Origin: Platerodrilus igneus
Lineage: Eukaryota; Arthropoda; Insecta; Coleoptera; Lycidae
NCBI GenBank assembly: GCA_036346225.1
Contig: JARFIW010001469.1
Span: forward strand, 7,844,001 to 7,908,000
DNA length: 64,000 bases
Reading direction: 5' to 3'
Shown here: positions 1 through 12,052 of the stretch, piece after piece
Position numbering within the stretch: the first letter of the stretch is position 1
Layout of the letters: each line of letters begins with the position of its first letter
The notes under the pieces: generated by a model
Seen by the model: the letters and a program-made list of their open reading frames with translations, nothing else
Told to the model about the DNA's origin: nothing
Databases searched by the model: none
Program-made: the position numbers and the translations under genes

Positions 1-204
1 CATAGTAATTATGTAAGCCGTGCTTAAATTAATAAATTTGAATAAAAGGAGCGGAAAAGGCACTTTGACTTTGAGAAACTAAAACATAAAGATATTCACG
101 AAAGATTTGAGAAAATGTCAAACGAATTACTGAAGGACATCGGGAAAATTTCTGATACTTAAGAAGTGGAAGTAGAATCGATTTGAATTAAATCCAGCTT
201 AGAT

Positions 205-618
205 ATGACCGCCAGAGATATTCTGGGGTATAAACAAAACGAAAATAATGAGCCATGGGTAACAAAAGATATTCTAAATTTAATAGCAAAAGGCGAAAAT
301 ACAAAAGCGGACCAGACGAAGCAAGAAAACAAATACAAAGCGATAAATTGGGAAATTATTTGCAAATACAGGAAAGCTAAAGAGCAATGGATTGATAAAA
401 AGTGTAAAGAGGTACATACTAAGATGGAAATAGGAAAGACAGACAAATCATACAAACTAATTAGAATGACTTTTAGGGGTATAAAACCGTATAGTAAAAA
501 TATAAGAGGCGCGAGAGGAAACGTCATTATAGAAAATGTAGAGAAAGTGGTTAGATGGCAAGAATATATAGGGAATTTATATGCAGGACAGGAACTAGAA
601 CCACTAGAACAGGAATGA
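205..618 (+). pseudogene. RTE-like ORF fragment, linker upstream of RT
   Basis: Open stretch of 137 codons inside LINE copy A. It carries the charged PWVTKDILNLI and NWEIICKYRKAKEQW segments and the EYIGNLYAG motif that sit between endonuclease and reverse transcriptase in arthropod RTE-type ORFs. In-frame stops occur just before it (around 160-190) and after it, and related sequence continues out of frame on both sides, upstream to about position 65. The start codon is therefore not a real translation start. No endonuclease domain is visible in the window; it would lie left of position 1. Role in the intact family: part of the multidomain ORF needed for target-primed reverse transcription. 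Confidence 0.65.
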
Positions 619-1024
619 GGCATTAAAAAAGGACGACTTTGTATAGCCTATTCCTAGAGATGCGTTTCAATTAGCATTAAAGAGCCTGCAAAATAATAAG
701 GCACGGGGTATAGATAAGGTGCAAGTTGAAATTCTAATAGCCGCTGAACAAGCAGTAATAGAACTTCACTTCCAAGTTGTAAGTGACATGCGACAGGCGG
801 TATGCTCAAAGATTTCAAACGTAACATCATAGTCACTGTATACAAAAAACAAAGGTGCGAATAGATATGAAAACTTTTGAACAATAAGTTTGACAGCATA
901 CGTGTCAAAATTATTAACTAGAACTGTACAAAGACGGATGAAAAAGCAGGCTAGAGAAATACTAGGAAATCAATTTGAGTTTAGGCGAAACAGGGGAACA
1001 TGAGAGGAAATTTTAGCTTTAAGG

Positions 1025-1690
1025 GTGTTAATGGAGAAAACAATAGAAAAGGGAAAAAGCGTTTATATAGGGTTTGTAGATTTGGAAATAGCATTCGACA
1101 ATGTAAAATGGAAAAAAATGTTCGAAATACTTAAAAAGATTGGAATAAGTTATAGAGATAGACGAATAGTACATTGCTTATACAAGGAGCAAACAGCGGT
1201 AATAGAATTAGAGCAGGAACGTAGAAAAGTAAATATTAGGAAATGGGCGAGGCAGGGAACAAGAAAAACATTGCTTAAGCATATGTGTGCAGCACAGCAC
1301 TGTACGGCTGTGAAACCTGGACAGTAGGAGAAGCCGACAGGAAAAATGTAGAACCAATTGAAATGTGGTGCTACAGATGTATGATGAAGATATCATAGAC
1401 AGATAAAGTTACGAATAAAGAGGTTTTCGAAATGATAGGAGAAGAAATAAATATGTTGAAAGCAGTAAAAAAATTGGAGAGATAGGATGATATGACACAT
1501 ATTAAGGCATGAGGGAATAGTGCTTAATATATTAGAAGCAGACAAAGGAAAAAGAGAGGTAGAGAAAGATTTAGGTTAGACTATTGCACATAGATAGTGA
1601 AAGATGTAGGCTCTGTGAATTTCGGGGAAATGTGTAGGTTAGTCCAGAATGGGAAACAATGGAGGTACACGTCCAACCAGTTCGAGGACT
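1025..1690 (+). pseudogene. RTE-like RT fragment joined to C-terminal region
   Basis: The first part has the motif-A context of RT (VDLEIAFDNVKW, with the catalytic Asp), followed by ELEQERRKVNIRK and then an abrupt junction near 1254. Downstream sequence matches the C-terminal region of copies B and C at DNA level (for example atatgtgtg at about 1280 and the gagggaatag block at 1511). The junction removes the stretch that in copy B contains the FADD box, so this copy could not polymerise. Several frameshifts and stops follow. The deletion is seen by comparison with the other two copies in this window. Confidence 0.65.
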
Positions 1691-2125
1691 GATGACCTAT
1701 TGATGATGATGAGATACAGGAAATGAATAATTCTGTTTTGTTTGTACTTAAAGGTAAACTTATATTAGGTGAAAAATTATTTAAGTAATAAAATGATAGA
1801 TAATTGGACATTAGCCCAGTCGCATTCGAGATACTAATAGTGTATGACGTGCCTCAGGTCTCCGCGTCGAATTCGCGATAACTTTTAGTAGTATTAGTTC
1901 GCATAATAAACAATCATTAGTTATAATATTTAGTTATAATAATGTAGTGCAGTTATAATTATAGTTGTAAGTTAATTAGTGAAAACCAGTGCATAAACAG
2001 TAACAACCTGCAGCCACTAACTTTATGAAAACTGGCAGAAAACACAAAATCAACGGAGCAATAAATCGTAAGAAAAACACAATGACAAACCAGAACTCAA
2101 TAGTGATATAAGAAAAATAAAAAAT

Positions 2126-3759
2126 ATGATTACTCCAAATAACAAAATAATTAGTGAAACCGTTGAACAAGTAACAACCAAATCCTTGAATTCGCTAAAT
2201 ACCATTGTGTTCAAAGCTGTAAACAAAAAGCTACAAGATAAAAATTATACGGAAGTGAAAACAGTAGTGGATCACTCTAAGGAAAATGTAATTACTGAGA
2301 ATGCTACAAATACAAATGTGCAAGTCATTAACACGCAAAATTCCGACAGAAAAACGGAAATGCAGGTACATCCCAAGGGTAACCACCCTCAGAAAGAATG
2401 TGAGAATGCCCTGTGTAAACTCAGGGACGGCAAAGGTGAATGATTCTTTAACTATGAATAGCACCACCGAAATAAATTCCACTTTTATGAACAATTTTAA
2501 ATCAAAAGGTAATGCAAGCAGTGAAATTGACTATGAAGGTTTTAGTAAACCTAAAAAATATGCAAAATCTAAAAACAAACCAAGCAAAATAGAAATAATA
2601 TCTGGTAATCGATACGACCTTTTAAATACACAGAAATCTCAAGATGAACCGGATAAAAACATGGACTATATTTCAGAAAGTTAAAATGATAGCGTTAGTA
2701 ACGTTGATAGAACTGCTTACGAAGTAAACCGCGCAGTGCTAAACCGCCGCCTCCAATAGTAATACACGGTAAAGCCATAAACCATAAACAACTTGTAACT
2801 AATTTAAATAACAGGTTACATAAGGGATTTATGATAAAATACACCTCGAATAATACAAATATTCTCATAAAAGACAGAGAAGAGCGCAAAGCATTTATAA
2901 AATATATGGAGACCGAAAACGCTAAATTCGACACATTTGCCGACTCGGACGAGAAATCGCACGCGTTCGTGTTACGCGGATTAACAAGTGACGTCGAACC
3001 TGAAGAAATTGAGCAAGAATTGATACATAAGAATATCCCTGTAACAAACTGTTACAAAATGAAAACCAAATTTACACCACTGTTTCTAGTAATTACAACG
3101 AACGACATCACACTTAAAAAGTTGCAAACAGAAATTAAAAATGTCGTATACACAAGGATTTCGTGGGAACGACAAGATAACAAAAACGCATCGTCCAGTG
3201 CAGAAGATGCCAGCAATGGTCTCACGCTACAGGGAACTGCAGAGGGACCATACGTTGCGTCAAATGCGCGGCGGAACATTGGACGTATACCTGCACCAAA
3301 ACTAGAGATACACCTGCAAAGTGCGCAAATTGCAATGGACCCCATCCAGCTAGCAGCGAGGAATGTCCAGAATACATTAAAATAATTAAAAAAGTAACAG
3401 AAAAAGTAGTTAAGACAACATCTACATTTAACCAAACAAATAATAAACAAATAACTCCAGATATCAGAAGTAGAGTGCAATTCCCAAATATCTCAACCAA
3501 CGTAAACCCGTGGAAAACACAAAACTATTCCCTACCTCAACAGCAGACACCGGAAAAAGCAACAACTAATTCAGACAGCACAGAAGAGTTCCAAGAACTA
3601 ATTAAAGAGCTGGGAGAGTTAAACAAACTAATTAATGTCAAAGGCATGCTAAAAGCCGTCAAAGATTTAAATGCTATTTTAAAAAACTGCAACACACCAA
3701 TTGAAAAATTCACGGCATTCAACAACTTAGCAATAAATATAAATCAATATGGTTTATAA
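2126..3759 (+). pseudogene. Jockey-like ORF1, gag-like nucleic-acid-binding protein
   Basis: One ancestral ORF now spread over several frames. The N-terminal part (2126-2684) is Asn/Lys/Thr rich and includes NRYDLLNTQ, the conserved box before the RNA-binding half. The middle (2831-3180) resembles the PRE_C2HC domain (FVLRGLTSDVEPEEI, KFTPLFLVITTND). After a one-base frameshift near 3183, three zinc knuckles follow at 3196-3370 (C-x2-C patterns at RCQQW, RCVKCAAEHW and KCANCNGPHP, with final Cys in EEC). The C-terminal part (3475-3759) is helical and Lys/Asn rich. In live elements the product coats the RNA in an RNP. Breaks: a stop near 2441, a stop near 2682, and the shift at 3183. Confidence 0.75.
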
Positions 3760-6656
3760 AGCCAAAATCATGACCTGGAATGCAGACGGACTGTTGGGTA
3801 AACTAGGGCAGTTAATACACTTTATAAAAACAAACAATATAGACATTGCACTCCTAAATGAAACAAAATTAAAAAACTCGCAAAATGTAAAAATAAGAGG
3901 ATACACCATCCTCCGTAAAGATAGCATTAATAACACAGGACAAGCAGGCGTAGCCATAGTGATTAAAAATAGTGTACCCTATTGTGAAGTGGACATACCT
4001 CAAAGCAGCATACAAACATTAGGTATTAGACTGGTAAATAACATATCCTTAATCTGTGCATATAACTCCCCCCAGAACAATTTTAGTGACATAGATCTTA
4101 TAAACATAACTAGTGTAAGTAACAAAGTAGTGTTAGTTGGTGACCTTAATGTAAGACACTATACGTGGAACTGTCATAGAAACAATCGTAACGGACTCAC
4201 CCTACGGGAATTTGTAAATAGAAACACTTTAGAAATAGTATATCCGGACACTCCCACACTATACCCATGGAATGGCACCACCCCCACAACAATAGATATC
4301 CTGGTAATCAAAAACATTAACTACACAATCACACCAGAATCACTCCCAGAACTTTGCTCGGATCACAATCCAGTTCTCTTCAAAATAAATATACAATCAC
4401 CGCCAAATTCATTTATAACGATAAGATCATATAAGCACACCAACTGGAAACGATTTAGGGAAACGCTAGACGTTTATATCCAGCTAACCACCAATTATGA
4501 AACTCCTGCAGAGCTAGACGCTAAAGTGGATCAATTCACACAACTGATGCAGAAAACCGTTCAAAAGCACACCAAAATAATTAAAATCAACCCAACCAAA
4601 GACGATATCTCAGAAGAAATAAAAGACACAATAAAAATCAGAAATAGGATTAGGAAACGCTGGCAGCAGACAGCAGATCCACTAATAAAAGAACAACTTA
4701 AAAGTTATAACACCATAATAAAAACACAAATCACAGAAATAAAGTATGGACAGAAAAACTCGAAGCACTAAATCCACATGATAGTTCGCTTTGGAAAATT
4801 ACAAAAGCCCTTAAAAAATCATACGAACCTATTCCCATTAAAAATCTATAGTTAAAAATGTATCACAGACAAGGAAAAGGCTAACATTCTCGCAAACCAA
4901 TTCGAAAGCGTCCACATCTCAACTCCCGATGAAGCACAACACACAAGAATACACAACGAAGTGAACAAATTTCTATTAGAGATCGATGCACTACAAGAAG
5001 AAGAAATTGCAGAACTCATTACAACCTCGCAGGAAGTCGCTACATTAATCAAAACACTGTCAAAGAATAAGGCACCAGGTGAGGATAACATACAAAATAT
5101 TGTAATCAAAAACCTGTCCAAGAAGGCTATTCTACAAATAGTTTATATCATAAATGGAATGTTTAAACTGCGATATTTCCCTCAAAAATGGAAATCAGCA
5201 ACAGTTATCCCTATACCAAAACCAGGCAAAAACAGACAAGACCCAACTGCATATCGTCCAATCAGCTTATTATCAACCTTGGCAAAACTAGGTGAGAAAA
5301 TAATACTACAAAGACTAAACACAGCAGAAGAACAACTCAACATTACTCAAGATTGCCAATTTGGATTCAAGAAAGGACACAGTACAACGCAACAACTAGT
5401 AAGAATCACAACTGACAATATTAACAATTTCAACAAGAACAAGGTGACGACTATGACACTACTGGACATACAAAAAGCGTTTGACAAGGTATGGATTCCC
5501 GGAATAATTTTTAAACATAAAAACTAAGATTTCCAAAACCCCTTATCAAACTAACCCATTCATACCTTACAAATCGAAAATTCACTGTCAAAGCAAACAC
5601 AGCGCTTTCAGACATTAAAACAATTAACGCCGGAGTCCCACAGGGCTCCATACTTGGTCCAAAAATATTCAATATTTACACGCAAGACATTCCAGAATTC
5701 ACTCGGACTACATTACATGTGATTTTCCAATGCTCCACCCGAAGGTACTACATTGGTCAGGAAGCGAGTTTTTTTTACCTGGAAAATTTGGAATTTTGCC
5801 GAACCCTTGCTGTTCCAAGCAAGGTAGGGATCTTTAACGTGCGTGACAACACTCACACACGGGACCTCCATTTTACCTCTCATCCGAACGAGGGTGTATT
5901 TTTGTGAAAAATGCTCGCCTAACATTTTTCAAGCGGATCGTGTCGGGATTCGAACCCGGGACCTTGGGCGTAGTAGTCACACACATACCACTACGTCACG
6001 GAGCCGCCTCACTCGGACTACAACGGCACTATATGCAGATGACACGGCTATATACGCACACTCTGACATTGCAATAGTAAGTTCACAACAAGTACAGTTT
6101 CACTTAGACATTCTACAAGAATATTATAAAACCTGGAAAATAGCGTAAACCCTGAAAAGACAGAAGTTATCACATTCGCGTACATCTAGACAAAAGACTT
6201 AATTACAAACATCACATTAAACAGACTATTAGAAAAGGCTATGCAAGTACTAAGGCATTATACCCCTTGCTTGCAAATAATAGCAAAATGTCCCAAAAGA
6301 ATAAAAAATTGGTGTATACGGCAATAATTAGACCGATCATAACCTACGCCGCACCGGAATGGTGCAACATCTCACAAACGGCACTTTTACCAATGCAGAG
6401 ATTTCAAAATAAATGCCTACGCCTAATTACCGGACGGGACAGGTACACAAGAATACGAGATCTACACGAACTCACAAAAATTGAAACACTAAGAACTTAC
6501 ATTGACAAGATAGCACAAAAATTCTATAGCACAAAACTTCACAATAATAAACTCATAGAAAACACAACCTTAACTAGACAACACAACACACAATACCATA
6601 TCAAGCACAAACTGCCATATCAAAACCTACCAATATTTAGCGAGCAAGTAACATAG
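3749..6656 (+). pseudogene. Jockey-like ORF2: AP endonuclease plus reverse transcriptase
   Basis: The ATG at 3749 lies inside the last codons of ORF1, the overlap usual in jockey-like elements. Endonuclease (3749-4400): MTWNADGL start, LLNETKL with the catalytic Glu, LVGDLNVRH, and SDHNPVLF with the terminal Asp-His pair. RT: AYRPISLLSTLAK, QFGFKKGHST, LLDIQKAFDKVW (motif A Asp), VPQGSILGPK (motif B), and YADDTAIYA (motif C) at about 6031-6057. The C-terminal IRPIITYAAPEWC block is at 6267-6656. Breaks: a stop and shift near 4770-4960, a shift near 5524, the SINE between motifs B and C, and a stop near 6146. Catalytic residues survive, so decay is mostly by indel and insertion. Confidence 0.82.
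5713..6008 (-). mobile_element. tRNA-headed SINE, copy 1
   Basis: Read on the minus strand it starts GGCGGCTCCGTGGCGTAGTG (A box) and has GGTTCGAATCCC (B box), so the head is tRNA-derived with an internal pol III promoter. The body follows with a conserved block (cacgttaaagatccctacc) and ends in the ggaaaatcac region. It interrupts the RT of the jockey-like ORF2. It is flanked by a perfect 14-bp target duplication, tcactcggactaca, at 5699-5712 and 6009-6022. Removing element plus one repeat would rejoin the RT reading frame across motifs B and C, confirming insertion. Five related copies occur in this window. Confidence 0.92.
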
Positions 6657-7077
6657 GCAACAAGCCCAACCCATCTAAATGTAGGTTTTTCACTCATCGA
6701 GTTTTCCTGCAAAAACAACTCACATATCAAAAACGAACACAAACAACTGAGAACAGCCACTGTATAGCAACATTAGTGAAGAAGAACAAACAAATACGCA
6801 GAAAAGGATGTGAAGCCACAAAGGCACGAACAACCTGAAAGAATACACCCTAACATATATTTATGTTATATTGTTATATCTGTAAATATTAGGTTCTTAA
6901 TTTAATAAACTTGTTTTGTTGTTGTTATTTTTGGTTATTAGCAGTTGTAGACCAAGTGCATCGTATCTTTTCTATAAATAAAGTTTATGAAATACTTGAA
7001 TCTCTTTAATTATATTTTCTAAAAAGAATTCCTGGCCTTCATAAATTCTTTATTGAAAAAGCTATTGTGCTGATAAA

Positions 7078-7270
7078 TGTTGTGAATCTATATGGGAATA
7101 AATATAGTTTTGCGGAATCTCGGTAGTGGCGGCACGAACGAGAGGTGGGGTGTTGGGAGGCGCTAGTAACAAGTCGTGAACAATAGATCCGGTATTATAT
7201 TAAAATGTATAGTAATAAATGGTGTTTGGGCTATCTACACTTTTATTACATTGTGCATACAATCATAACA
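7078..7270 (+). repeat. Candidate short LTR with adjacent primer-binding-like site
   Basis: A 193-bp stretch that begins TGTTGTG and ends CATAACA, giving TGTT...AACA inverted ends, with internal AATAAA-type polyadenylation signals. It is followed at once by ttTGGCGACGG, which looks like a tRNA primer-binding site, and then by an ATG at 7346 opening about 42 codons (MEYSNCCKY...) that could be a gag start. No second copy of this LTR was found in the window, so it may be the 5' end of a truncated LTR retroelement or a solo LTR with leader. The assignment is structural only. Confidence 0.45.
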
Positions 7271-7640
7271 TTTGGCGACGGAAAGTACGGACTTAGGGTT
7301 TTTTAAAATAAATTAAGAAGAATCAAAGTGAAAATAATTACCACTATGGAGTACAGCAACTGTTGCAAATATCCCATAAGTGGGGTACAAGAATGGGAAA
7401 CTTATAGAAAGGAACTAAGTGATAGAGCAGTGGCTGATGGGAAAGAAATTGCTCAACTTACACACAAAAAATAAGAGCTCAGTAAGCGCCAAATATACTC
7501 CATGGAATAAAGAACAGGCTTTGCGGCCCCACTGCAGCATGATAGGCCCTTACTCAATCACAGCAATATTAGCTACATCCAACGCGAGGACTTCCACAGC
7601 AATATTAGCGGCGCTCCGATGCGAGTATTAGTTATAGCAA

Positions 7641-7790
7641 TGTGTGTGTGTGGTGTGAGTGCGTGTGCTGTGTGTGTGTGTGAGCGTGGGTGGATATGCG
7701 TAGATGGGTGTGAGTGGGTGTGGGTGTGTGCGCGTGTGTGTGCGTGCGTGCGTGCGTGTGAGTGGGTGCGTGCGTGCGTGTGTGTATATA
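7641..7790. repeat. TG-rich simple repeat
   Basis: About 150 bp of impure (TG)n with CG and GGG interruptions (tgtgtgtgtg, tgcgtgcgtgcg). The long open frames on both strands here encode only Cys/Val/Arg or His/Thr runs and are artefacts of the repeat. Confidence 0.95.
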
Positions 7791-7795
7791 ATTTT

Positions 7796-10289
7796 GTGTA
7801 TATCGCGAAACCGAACTGTAAAACTGAATGAAATTGTTTTCATGCCTATAATTTATTCCTACATGTCGAGGCACGAAAACTGTAAAAGCACGTGCCAGTT
7901 AGTTTAAGGGTGGCGTAAGAAAAATGAACGTGGTGTGAGAATTTATTTCTCAGTTAAGCTTTAAGGTAATAAAAACCAATGGGAATTACAATTTTAAGTC
8001 TGGTACTAATAAATTAATGTCGACCCTCTGTCGTACAATATTGAACGATTGTAAATTATTATTTGAAATGAAGGAATATGTGAGAAACCTCAGCATTCTT
8101 TTTTAAAGAATTAACCCATGTACTTAATAATTTTATTTTATTAATTCAATTTTTATTGTTGCTTAAAGCCTTAAGAGTTTCAGTTAATTCCTAACTTGTA
8201 TGTATAATACAAATTTCATAGCATGAAAAATTGTAGTTTTGTGAATTCTATCTTCTGTCTATAAAATTTATGTTTAGTTCAAAGAAGATATTAAAAATTA
8301 CAATTTGCCACTTATTTCTTTTGCCCTTTGAATATTTTATTTATTTAGGAATTTAGACATTTTACCTCCAAGTTTAAATAATTTCGTTTTAAGATTACAC
8401 ATGTATAAATTTATTTGTTCAATGTTGTCGTTTCGGATTATTGAGTTACCGAAAGTTTTGTTGGCTATTTGTTCCAGGTGTTCTTGTTTTGCGTTTGCTT
8501 AATTTAATGTTGGAGCAAAAGTGTATGTACTTATTCTAGAGACGTAAGAGCTTAAGGAAGGTCAGTATACTGTTTAATGTTAAAAGGAAGATAATAGAAT
8601 TTAATAATTTCCGTTTAATCTTCTCCTTGCTTGAAGGGTCCCTAATTCTGGTTAGTTCTAATCGTAGATAGTTAGGCGGTGACGTCTCTTTCATTATGAT
8701 TGTCTTTATTATCCCTTCCCCCCTGCTCCTCACACATGCCGCAGTTGTCATAATATCAGTTAGCCAAATTCTCGCCCGGAGTTTTTCCGTTTGCTTTGAC
8801 TTTTATTTCATTTATTTCGACCCTTGGCTCAGTTGACAAGGAGGAGTCTCCCTTTAACGCCTTGACAGCACATTCGAGCCAGACTTCTTCATTAAAACTT
8901 TTGCCACACTTAATTAGTGCACTATAATCTATGTGGCATAAACAAGCATTTTAAAATAATTTTTACAAAATCCCTTCCCATTATCTGCTTACTTGGTTTC
9001 TGATTTAACAGTGTAATTTAATGTCACTCCCTTTTTAGCGCTAACGTGCTTTGTCTAAGTTGGATGTGACTGAAAACATATTTAACTTGCTAATATTACT
9101 AATAGGATTGTCTAGCTTTTCCAGACGAACTTTAAATACGCGTATGTTTAATATTGTACTAACTTAGTTAAGTCTACGCTGCTGATATTCATTAAACGGC
9201 AAATACGTTGCCGCTAATTCCCTATAAGAGGGGCGATGCAGATGCTAAAGTTCGTGCTAATGAAGTTTTTAATGTACTTGCTACGTCTACTACATTAGCC
9301 ATTGTAAACAAACTGCATATTTAAAAGCAGCTCTGCAACATTCTGAATAAATTAATTGAAGAATTCTTATTTATATATAATGATACAGACAGAATAGTTT
9401 ATGTTTGTTTCTTAATTTTTTTTGCAAGCAACGTCTGGAAGATTTACCTCTTAAGAGTCCTTAGTTTTAGAAGTTAAAAGTGCACCCTTTACTTGGCAAC
9501 CACTAGATTACCGTGAAATAGAAGTAAATCTCATCAAAGAATGGCAGTTGTAAAGATTTGCAGTCATTCAACACATGTCACATTTAATTACGTTTTATTG
9601 AATTACCTGATGCATGTCTTTTGTAATACAATAGCTATCATTTAAACATCCGAAAATAACTCTAAAGAATTTTTAAATGAACTGGTAGTTTAGAATTCTT
9701 TAACATGCTTATCTTTTTATATTTGTGGATGTTGTCACGGTAATTTTGGGGTAAGTCTACAAGACAGCGTTCCTAGAGGATTACGGTGACATAGAGTTGT
9801 TCCAGGTAGCTCAGAATGAAACTTAATTACGGATTAACGTGGATTCCGCTAGCGATCTGCTAGGAACTTTCTTCAGTCCGCTAAATGCCAAGGCGCCAGG
9901 AACTATTAGTAGAGCTATAAACACTACGAATCTTAGTTCCAACAGACTCGGTTAATCTTCCTTCAAGAACGGATTCAACCAAATGATCAAGTAGTCAGAA
10001 CCAAACTACAAAACACCTTTATTACAAACAACCCTGCGATATAAAACTAATCGCTCTCAAATGAAGTACTAAATCTAATGGACAAAGTAAATATCTCACA
10101 AAATACTAATACACGAGCTAGATATCATTACATAATAATAACAATCCATAGACATGGAAACGGTATGATTTCGAAAGCGTTAGAATCTCTACACAAGTGC
10201 AATCTATACAAATCTTCTCTCTAGTAAGTGAAGGAATCACGCGTGAATAATTTCTCACCGGTTAGTTTATAATTAAAAATTTTCCTAAT
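7796..10289. other. AT-rich stretch without recognised elements
   Basis: No transposon protein or long repeat was recognised. The only coding-like piece is a minus-strand open stretch at 8756-8938, listed separately. A GTAAGT donor-like motif (ggg then gtaagt, about 9750) stands alone and was not linked to an exon. Confidence 0.4.
8756..8938 (-). CDS. Unassigned coding-like open stretch (possible exon)
   Basis: Sixty codons open on the minus strand and ending at TGA 8756-8758, with protein-like composition (for example FNEEVWLECAVKALKGD and EINEIKVKANGK). It contrasts with the AT-rich surroundings and is richer in GC. An acceptor-like ccacatag lies at its 5' side (about 8927-8934), which would start an exon near 8926. 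No family was recognised. It could be a terminal exon of a host gene or a gag fragment. Support is composition and openness only. Confidence 0.25.
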   Translation of the reverse strand, partial: CHIDYSALIKCGKSFNEEVWLECAVKALKGDSSLSTEPRVEINEIKVKANGKTPGENLAN

Positions 10290-10360
10290 AGGAATACAAA
10301 GAGCAAACAGCAGTAATAGAATTAAAGCAGGAACGTAGAGAAGTAAACATTAGGAAAGGG

Positions 10361-10777
10361 GTGAGACAGGGATGTGCCCTATCGCCATTAATTTTTAACT
10401 TGTACATTGAAGAGGCAATGAATACTGTCAAATGCAGGAAGTCATTTGGAATTACTATGCAGCGACAAAAGATTGATGTGCTCAGATTTGCAGATGATAT
10501 AGCGGTATTAGCATCTAGCAAGGAAGAGTTAGAAGCTGCTCTTAATGAAATAGACACGGTTCTAACAGAGGGATACAGTATGAAAATTAACAAAAATAAA
10601 ACTAAAGTACTAGTATGCAAAGGAGGGGAAAATAAATCAAAAACAAGAATACAAATAGGTAACAAGAACATACAAGAGATTAAAGATTTCTGCTACCTAG
10701 GAAGCCAAATAACGCAAGATGAGAAAAGCGCAAAAGATATAAAACAAAAATTAGCACAAAGATCGTGCTATATTTAA
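10361..10777 (+). pseudogene. RTE-like reverse transcriptase fragment with FADD box
   Basis: Contains RT motif B (MRQGCALSPLIFNLYIE) and motif C (LRFADDIAVLASS, catalytic Asp pair), then the thumb-side segment KINKNKTKVLVCKGGENK and the FCYLGSQITQD box. The frame breaks at 10777 by a small indel: the expected continuation is in another frame at about 10770-10930 (ATYNKK-type residues, then VWSTAMYGCEAW). The motif-A half of the palm is missing through 5' truncation, so the fragment is inactive. It belongs to LINE copy B. Confidence 0.75.
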
Positions 10778-11447
10778 CAAGAAAAAGCAAATATTGTGTT
10801 CAAAGACAACAAACATATAAACAAGGAAAGATTGCTAAAAACATATGTGTGGAGCACAGCAATGTACGGCTGTGAAGCCTGGACAGTAGGAGAAGCGGAC
10901 AAGAAAAAGGTAGAAGCCTTTGAAATGTAATACTACAGACGAATGATGAAGATATCATGGACAGGCAAAGTTAAGAACAAAGAGGTACTAGAAATGGTAT
11001 GCGAAGGAAGAAATATGTGAAAAACGGTAAAAAATAGGAGAGATAGGATGATAGGCCACATACTACGGCATGAGGGAATAGCGCGGAATATATTAGAAGC
11101 AGAGATAGGAAAAAATAGAAGTAGAGGTAGACCTATGTTAGACTATTGTACACAGATAGTGAAAGATGTAGGCTGTAGGAATTTCAGGGAAATGTGTAGG
11201 TTAGCTCAGAATAGAAATTAATGGAGGTACGCATCCAACCAGTCCAAAGATGGATAAACTAATGAGGAAAAAAATAACTGTACTTAAACATTATGATTAT
11301 TATAAGAAACTGCAGGCATTGGTTGAGCAATACTCTCGAATAATGTTAATTGTGTGAAAGGATTTACTGGAAGACTATTAATTCGGCAAATGTCTAAGTG
11401 TTAGGGGATCTCGGCAGCCACAGACTGCTTAACTCCTTTCACGTACC

Positions 11448-11736
11448 TTACATGTGATTTTTCCAATGCTCCACCAGAAGGTACTACATTGGCCAGGAAG
11501 CGAGTTTTTTTTATCTGAAAAATTTTGAATTTTTCCGAACTCTTGCTGTTCCAAGCAAGGTAGGGATCTTTAACGTGCGTGACAACACTTACACACGGGA
11601 ACTCCATTTTACCTCTCATCCGAACGAGGGCGTATTTTTGTGAAAAATGTTCGCCTAACATTTTTCAAGCGGACTGTGTCGGGATTCGAACCCGTGACCT
11701 TGGTCACGCGCATTCCAACTACACCACGGAGCCGCC
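11448..11736 (-). mobile_element. tRNA-headed SINE, copy 2
   Basis: Same family as copy 1: B box visible on the minus strand (GGTTCGAATCCC equivalent at about 11674-11690) and the cacgttaaagatccctacc block. Inserted in the 3' UTR of LINE copy B. Flanks are cctttcacgtacc (11435-11447) and cccttcacatacc (11737-11749), an 11/13 match. The empty target is visible in LINE copy C at about 57050 (ttcacataccactgaatc). Confidence 0.9.
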
Positions 11737-11749
11737 CCCTTCACATACC

Positions 11750-12052
11750 GTGCATTTATATTTCCAATACTCTACCAGAAGGTACTACATTGGCCAGGAG
11801 GCGAGTTTTTTGTTGCCTGGAAATTTAGAATTTTGCCGAACCCTTGCCGTTCCAGGCAAGGTAGGGATCTTTAACGTGCGTGACAACACTCACGCACGAG
11901 ACCTCCATTTAACCTCTCATCCGAACGAGGGCGTAATTTTTGTGAAAAATGCTCACCTGTCATTTTTCAAGCACTCGGCCGTGTCGGGATTTGAACCCAA
12001 GACCTTGGAATCCGTAGTCTTACGCTTACTACATTGATCCACGGTGACGCCC
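11750..12052 (-). mobile_element. tRNA-headed SINE, copy 3, abutting copy 2
   Basis: Second SINE immediately beside copy 2 in the same orientation, separated only by the 13-bp target repeat cccttcacatacc (11737-11749), which recurs at 12053-12065. The tRNA head is more diverged than in copies 1, 2 and 5: the minus-strand start is GGCGTCACCGTGGATCAATG and the B box reads GGTTCAAATCCC. The three target repeats across the pair show two integrations at one site rather than a tandem duplication of a single SINE, because the two bodies differ at many positions. Confidence 0.88.

Larger units (their letters stand above)
1..1713 (+). mobile_element. RTE-like LINE, copy A (3' part, degenerate)
   Basis: Non-LTR retrotransposon remnant entering from the left edge. 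Broken reading frames give the linker upstream of the reverse transcriptase, an RT fragment (positions 1025-1250) and the C-terminal region (1270-1690). Compared with copy B (10299-12921), the RT centre including the FADD catalytic box is deleted at about 1254, where the frame jumps from an RQG motif straight to the C-terminal region. The 3' end is a short TGATGA-type tail (about 1699-1713), as seen in copies B and C; microsatellite 3' tails are typical of the RTE group. The RTE clade name is inferred from protein style and tail; CR1- or I-like elements are less likely. Inactive. Confidence 0.8.
1816..6931 (+). mobile_element. Jockey-like LINE, near full length, interrupted by a SINE
   Basis: A two-ORF non-LTR retrotransposon: 5' leader, ORF1 with zinc knuckles (2126-3759), ORF2 with endonuclease and RT (3749-6656), 3' UTR with an AATAAA at about 6904, and a short TTG-rich tail (6911-6931). 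Candidate imperfect target duplications are tggacattagc (1805-1815) and tggttattagc (6932-6942), 9 of 11 identical, which set the proposed ends. A SINE is inserted in ORF2 at 5713-6008. Jockey superfamily assignment rests on the PRE_C2HC-like ORF1 plus the endonuclease and RT style. The tail is TTG-like rather than plain poly-A, so an I-like relative is possible. Frameshifts make it inactive. Confidence 0.8.

Noticed and set aside
159..623. 154-codon minus-strand frame
   Set aside because: Antisense shadow of the RTE-like ORF remnant at 205-618.
5713..5925. 70-codon minus-strand frame inside SINE copy 1 as a real gene
   Set aside because: Seen only within SINE bodies, opens and closes at different places in other copies; treated as a finding about the SINE, not a CDS.
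7619..7907. Overlapping Cys/Val- and His/Thr-rich open frames on both strands
   Set aside because: They are translations of a TG-rich simple repeat; no biased codon use or start context supports them.
11579..12037. 152-codon plus-strand open frame
   Set aside because: It runs across two antisense SINEs and their target repeat; a shadow of the repeats.
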